A program made the translations under genes and the position numbers. A stretch of 64,000 nucleotides of DNA, from positions 16,094,457 through 16,158,456 of the forward strand of contig CM040442.1 in assembly GCA_022749755.1 (NCBI GenBank). The letters run 5' to 3'. This document shows, one piece after another, positions 59,681-64,000 of this stretch. Each line of letters starts with the position of its first letter. Position 1 is the first letter of the stretch. Source of the stretch: Azadirachta indica. Its lineage: Eukaryota; Streptophyta; Magnoliopsida; Sapindales; Meliaceae. The notes beneath the pieces are model-generated. The model searched no databases, was not told the origin of the DNA, and saw nothing but the letters and a program-made list of their open reading frames with translations.

Positions 59681-60510
59681 CACTACAGAAATGGATGATG
59701 AAAACTAAAAACATCTATGGCGACAAAACATAACATCTGCCTCTAAAACCTTTTACTACGAATTTTGGTTTTGTACGAAAACATTTAATAACAAGAAGAG
59801 TTTTTCATCAACAAATCTACCTCTTTGATGATAGAAATGTTGTCACCAAGACAATAGCTATTCATTGCAAGAAGGCTTATTAATCCTACATCGAGCACCA
59901 CAAATTCCTCGCCAAAAGTGAATGTCATTCTAACAATCATGTTGAAAAATTTTAAACGGATTTCTACCATTAAATTATAAAATCTTCTTGAAAGAACAAT
60001 GAATTACACTAAATTCCTTTAAATAATTTTCCATCAAAATAATAGAAAAACAGAGCAAACAAACCTACACCTTTATTCAATTCTCAGTTTTTCTCCATTA
60101 TTTTACAAAACTACAAAACCTTGTCAGAGAAATCAATTAAGCTAGATAGATATAGTTAGAAACAATCAATCACACAATAAGAGATGAGATGGCCACGTCC
60201 TATATCAACAAAGCAATGCATTTTTTTTTCTTTTGTATTATTCAAAATTAAAAAGAAAAAAAATTAAAATGGCCAAAAAACAATGGGACAAAAATAATAT
60301 TATTTTGTTTTTTGATACTATAATGTTAATAAAATACAATACTCGTTACTCAGTGTCGTTAAATCCTGATACACTTATGTCGTTAAAAAAAAATTCTTTT
60401 TATTTAATTAACTTGATTTTTTTTTAAATTATTATAAACCTAACGTCAACAATGACCATTTTTTTTTAATAGCGATTAGAACAACAAAGTTTCTCGTTTC
60501 GAAATTTCGT
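59681..60510. mobile_element. Possible non-autonomous CACTA remnant
   Basis: 'CACTACAGAAATGG' at 59681 resembles the CACTACAAGAAA end of plant CACTA elements. Downstream there are recurring words such as 'tggcgac', 'gtcgttaaa', 'gtcaacaatgacc' and 'tagcgatta', which resemble CACTA subterminal repeats. The opposite end was not found, and the open frames at 59785-59970 and 60233-60427 are not convincing. Low confidence. Confidence 0.35.
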
Positions 60511-61924
60511 GATAAAGCTTTTGTACAGAAGGGCTGAACTCATGGCCTTGTAACGCATTTTATAAACTAATGCTGTAGGAATTCCTAATTTGATCTAGTA
60601 ATTAATTGGTCTATTATGGAAATTGATTCCACACTGCTCCTAATCGTAAATCTTAATTTGAATTTTAAGTGCAAAAATCTAGTGTTCGGTGATCACAACA
60701 ATCATTTAGACACCACTACACTTACCACCTTGCCAAATCAAGTTGGATGAATAACTCAATTTTAATAATGGGGCAATGTTCTAACACCTCATTATCCCTT
60801 CGCTCTTTACATAAGCTTTTAGGGATACCTATCAATTATCATTTGTCAATTTTGTTGGAATATAAAATAAAGTGAAATTACATAGATACTATCACGAGAA
60901 GACAAAATAAATTTAATTTAATAGTAATTTGAATTATTTTAATTTGTGTTTCTATTAGATATTAAAATATAGAATAATAATTTGTAATGGGATATTAAGA
61001 CAAATGATAGGGATATAAGACATTTAGAATTCGTTTGGTGTAACTTTTCAAATAGAGTTTTTTAAAATAGAGTTTTTACCTGTAAAACTTTTATTAATAG
61101 AGCTTTTAACAAAAATTTATTAATCGATTCGTTGTCATCAATAACTTTTGAGAAAAATTTGAATAATTACTTTAATAGACAAATTTTTAACGTTTTATTT
61201 TAAAAAAATAATTTAAAATTTTTAAAATAAAGTAAGAGTATTTTAGACAAGTTTACCTTTCAAAAAAACTGAAAAAGTTCTACTACCAAAATTTCAAATT
61301 TGGGCTTTTTCATATAAAGGAAAATAGTTTTTTTAATTCCTAAAACCTCTTTTCCATTGTCAATTAAACGATATTAAAAAATTTGAAAATGACTTTTATC
61401 ATTAAAAAAACTTTTTTGAGCAATGAAAAAGGCAAAGCAAATGAGCACTAACTCTATGGTAGCTAGCATTTTTTTAAAATTTATTTTGTATAATTTAAAA
61501 TTAATTAATTAATCATTAATAATAATTAAATAAAATTAGTAATGGAGGTAGGGGTCTTGGTTGTACTATATATTATTATTTCATCACTATGATTTAATTA
61601 TCATTTGTACGAAATTAACAAAAATTAACTTATATATTCTTAATAATTTCTCTTTGTGTAAAGAGTACTTTTTAAAATGGCCTTGATATTCTGCCTCGCA
61701 TAATAAGATTGTTAACTAAATAATCAAATAATTTTAAAAGTGTGTCTTACGCTATTTTATGGAATCTGATGCTTATTACTAATGTATCAAAAAAGTTCTA
61801 TCAAACACATTTCACATAAAATATGTAATTATTTTAAAACCTAATAAAATTTCAAATATACACAAAGAATTAGACTAAACTTAAAAAACTTTTACATGCT
61901 ATATATGATTTACAAAATATTTAA
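60511..61924. other. Intergenic DNA 3' of the CHX gene
   Basis: No gene is seen. The 3' UTR of the minus-strand antiporter gene should lie just left of 61924. Confidence 0.5.
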
Positions 61925-64000
61925 TTAACTAGGCTCAACTGCTTCTTCCTGTTGTTGAATCACTAGAACTGAAAATTTATCATTTGAAGTCACCAATGTG
62001 TCCCCAATAATCCCAAGCTCAGGATACTCAAGCCATTCTGTAAGCCCTAATGTAACTTGAGAATTCGAATCATGATTTTTACCAATAACGAATAAATCAA
62101 TTGTACTTTCTATTAATGTTTGAATAACCTGTGTTGTTTCCATACCATCTTTTACAAACTCCTCTTTGTATATTATCTTTTTTCCCACCATAGTATCTTC
62201 CAATATTTTGCTCATCATTTGATTGTCAAGATCAGCATCATCAACCTCTTTATGATTCGAATCATACGTTTTGAAGCAAACCAATGTGAGGCTTATATGT
62301 GCATGCTCAACCATGCGTCTGCTATATGCTAAAGCCTCCCTATCATCAGCACCACCTATGAAGAGCATAACAATGTTAAACAATGACTTACTTGTTAGCA
62401 TTGAATAATTGCTCATCATCTGTCCACGATAAACTAGAATTCCAACGGAACAAGGAGCTTTACCCATCACATTTTTATTTAAAGCTCTTATTGAAGGATT
62501 AGAAGTAGTGTCCACTGTGTTATTACTTCCCCATTGTCTATGAAAGGGAAGAATTATAATGGCTGCTCTTTTGTCAAGTGCTAGGGTGCATACATCATCA
62601 TGCATGCTTGCATATGGAGTAATTGTTGTGAAATGTTGCACCACAACATTCCCATGATACCAAAGTTGAAACTTGTTCAAAGCATTGATTATGTGCATAG
62701 AGGAAGCTACTAAGGGGTTCTTTTCCTGATGATAAGGTTTAAGAAATGCAGTTACACTGCCTTTCAATTCTATAAGTTGGACCACATAAGCAGTTATAGG
62801 GCTATATCTCGTAGGATTAGAGATTTCAAGGAGACTTATTATGGGATTTACATTTTCATCTTTGTTTATGCACACCAATATTCGAAGATTGTTTTGCTTT
62901 GATTTAAAGATTGCTCTTCTTGCATCTAATCTGTATCTTCTTGACGGGTCATAAAGATAGCCCACAATGATTGAACAAATCCCAGTTACAATCACCATGT
63001 TGACTATCAAAATGGCATATATCTGAGCGCTTATAAGCTTCACATACGTAAAAAATTAACATGTAGTTAATATCTAAAGAGAAAACAAAAAGAAACTAAA
63101 TTTTCAACTTATTTTGGAGCTAGCTAGCTTTACCTTGTTGTCAATCCACCTGCAATATACACCTAACTCAGCAATGCCTCGGCAACATATAATCAAAGCA
63201 AGACATAAAGCCTTCAAGAAAGATAATCGAAAGCAGAGTGATGGTAAAATTACACCTGCAAACTTTCCAAAGTAAGCAATTAAGTTGATGATGGCCATTT
63301 TTTGAGTTGAGCTCTCTTTTAAGAGGTAAAGTTCCATTTTTATCCCACTTATAGAACAATAAATTGGAATCACAAATGTAGATGTTAAAAAGTCAAGTTT
63401 TTGCACTAGTTGTGACCCTAATGGTGGCCCATCTGGTAAACTCAACCCAAAAAAGAAAGCACACATCGCAGCATCTTGGCTAACACAATTACCCACAAAA
63501 CTAAGTCCCATAACGATGCATATTATAGAAATGAACTGACTTGGCCTCATTGATTCTCCATCTGCATTTTGGCTAACAATCCATATTGTCAATGGCCGCA
63601 ATAGAAAGAACATAATGATAAAATAAACTATTATACCTGAAAATACGTATAGTGGCTTTATAGCTGAATCAGTCTTAGCTTCATTAAAACCCAACACAAC
63701 CATGTTAGATGCAAAACTAAACATATCGCACACCATTGCAACTGAAGAAGCTAAGCGACCAAGCTCTGAATTGATAAGTTTTAGTTCTTTGAGAACGCTA
63801 GTTATTACGATCAATGAAGACATAGCATTTCCTGCAACTGAAGCAGGAAGTCCAATTGCTGAATCAACATCTAAATGGGTATTTTGTTGTACGATATACA
63901 AAGCAGCCATCCCAAATATTAATGGGAACATATAACCTGAGAGACCAATGATTACTGCTCTTCTTCTTAATTGCTTTACTAATGTCATATCAATCTGCAC
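61925..64000 (-). CDS. Cation/H+ exchanger of the CHX family (partial, 5' end beyond window)
   Basis: This is a membrane antiporter of the CPA2/CHX family, which exchanges K+ or Na+ for H+ at endomembranes or the plasma membrane. The exon 63134-64000 (running off the window) carries the transporter domain: several hydrophobic helices, SELGRLASSVAMVCDMFSF with the conserved Asp, FVGNCVSQDAAMCAFFFGL, the GLSLPDGPPLGSQLVQKLDF loop, and ALCLALIICCRGIAELGVYC. A 96-bp GT-AG intron (63038-63133) joins it in phase 0 to the exon 61925-63037. That exon continues ISAQIYAILIVNMVIVTGIC, GYLYDPSRRYRLDARRA and the long cytosolic C-terminal domain (SVGILVYRG, FIGGADDREALAYSRRM, DLFVIGKNHDSNSQ) and ends VIQQQEEAVEPS. 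The visible 659 residues are open. The family is about 800 residues, so roughly 130 N-terminal residues are missing. Confidence 0.92.

Noticed and set aside
1..64000. tRNA or rRNA genes
   Set aside because: I looked for B-box-like words (GGTTCGAATCC type) and for conserved rRNA words and saw none that were convincing.

Overview
The window is nuclear DNA of a flowering plant, almost certainly a core eudicot. It is AT-rich, has short GT-AG introns, and carries plant-only families: an LRR receptor kinase, a CC-NBS-LRR resistance gene, a CHX antiporter, MULE, CACTA and Ty3/gypsy elements. The style of the receptor-kinase and NBS-LRR families reminds me of Citrus-like rosids, but I cannot fix the genus from sequence reading alone.

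Layout. 1-760 is a decayed CACTA (En/Spm) transposon piece, followed by a three-copy tandem AT-rich repeat (769-1641) and gene-free DNA. 4.2-7.5 kb holds two copies of a promoter-like block; only the second is followed by a gene. 7593-12743 is an LRR receptor-like kinase of the MIK2-like type. Its LRR region is split into many 144-bp, phase-1 exons arranged as a roughly 1,025-bp five-exon higher-order tandem array, with intact, damaged and dead modules interleaved. 13002-22860 is one large Mutator-like element (about 9.86 kb) with long terminal inverted repeats and a near-perfect 9-bp target duplication. It holds a broken transposase gene on the minus strand, a broken DUF1985/Ulp1-type (C48) protease gene on the plus strand, AAT-rich arrays and a hairpin-forming minisatellite. 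22.98-27.7 kb is a Ty3/gypsy remnant of Tat-like layout: an integrase end on the plus strand followed by a decayed antisense reading frame.

29-33 kb contains a fold-back element and a segmental tandem duplication. 34639-38948 is the best preserved housekeeping gene, U2 snRNP B'' (five exons, 233 aa), with site II-like promoter motifs. 39.3-46.3 kb is gene-poor and holds a small hAT-like MITE with a near-perfect target duplication and LTR-like debris. 46360-51948 is a CC-NBS-LRR pseudogene, split by a solo LTR (47471-49038) with a perfect 5-bp target duplication. 55232-55537 (minus) is a short intronless bZIP gene. A second fold-back element lies near 58.1-58.7 kb, and the last 2 kb (minus) is the 3' part of a CHX cation/H+ exchanger that runs off the window.

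There is no operon-like cooperation here. The unifying theme is tandem duplication plus transposon traffic around immune-type receptor genes. The most unusual structures are the modular LRR exon array, the Ulp1-carrying MULE with its palindromic subterminal repeats, and the antisense gene of the Ty3/gypsy remnant.
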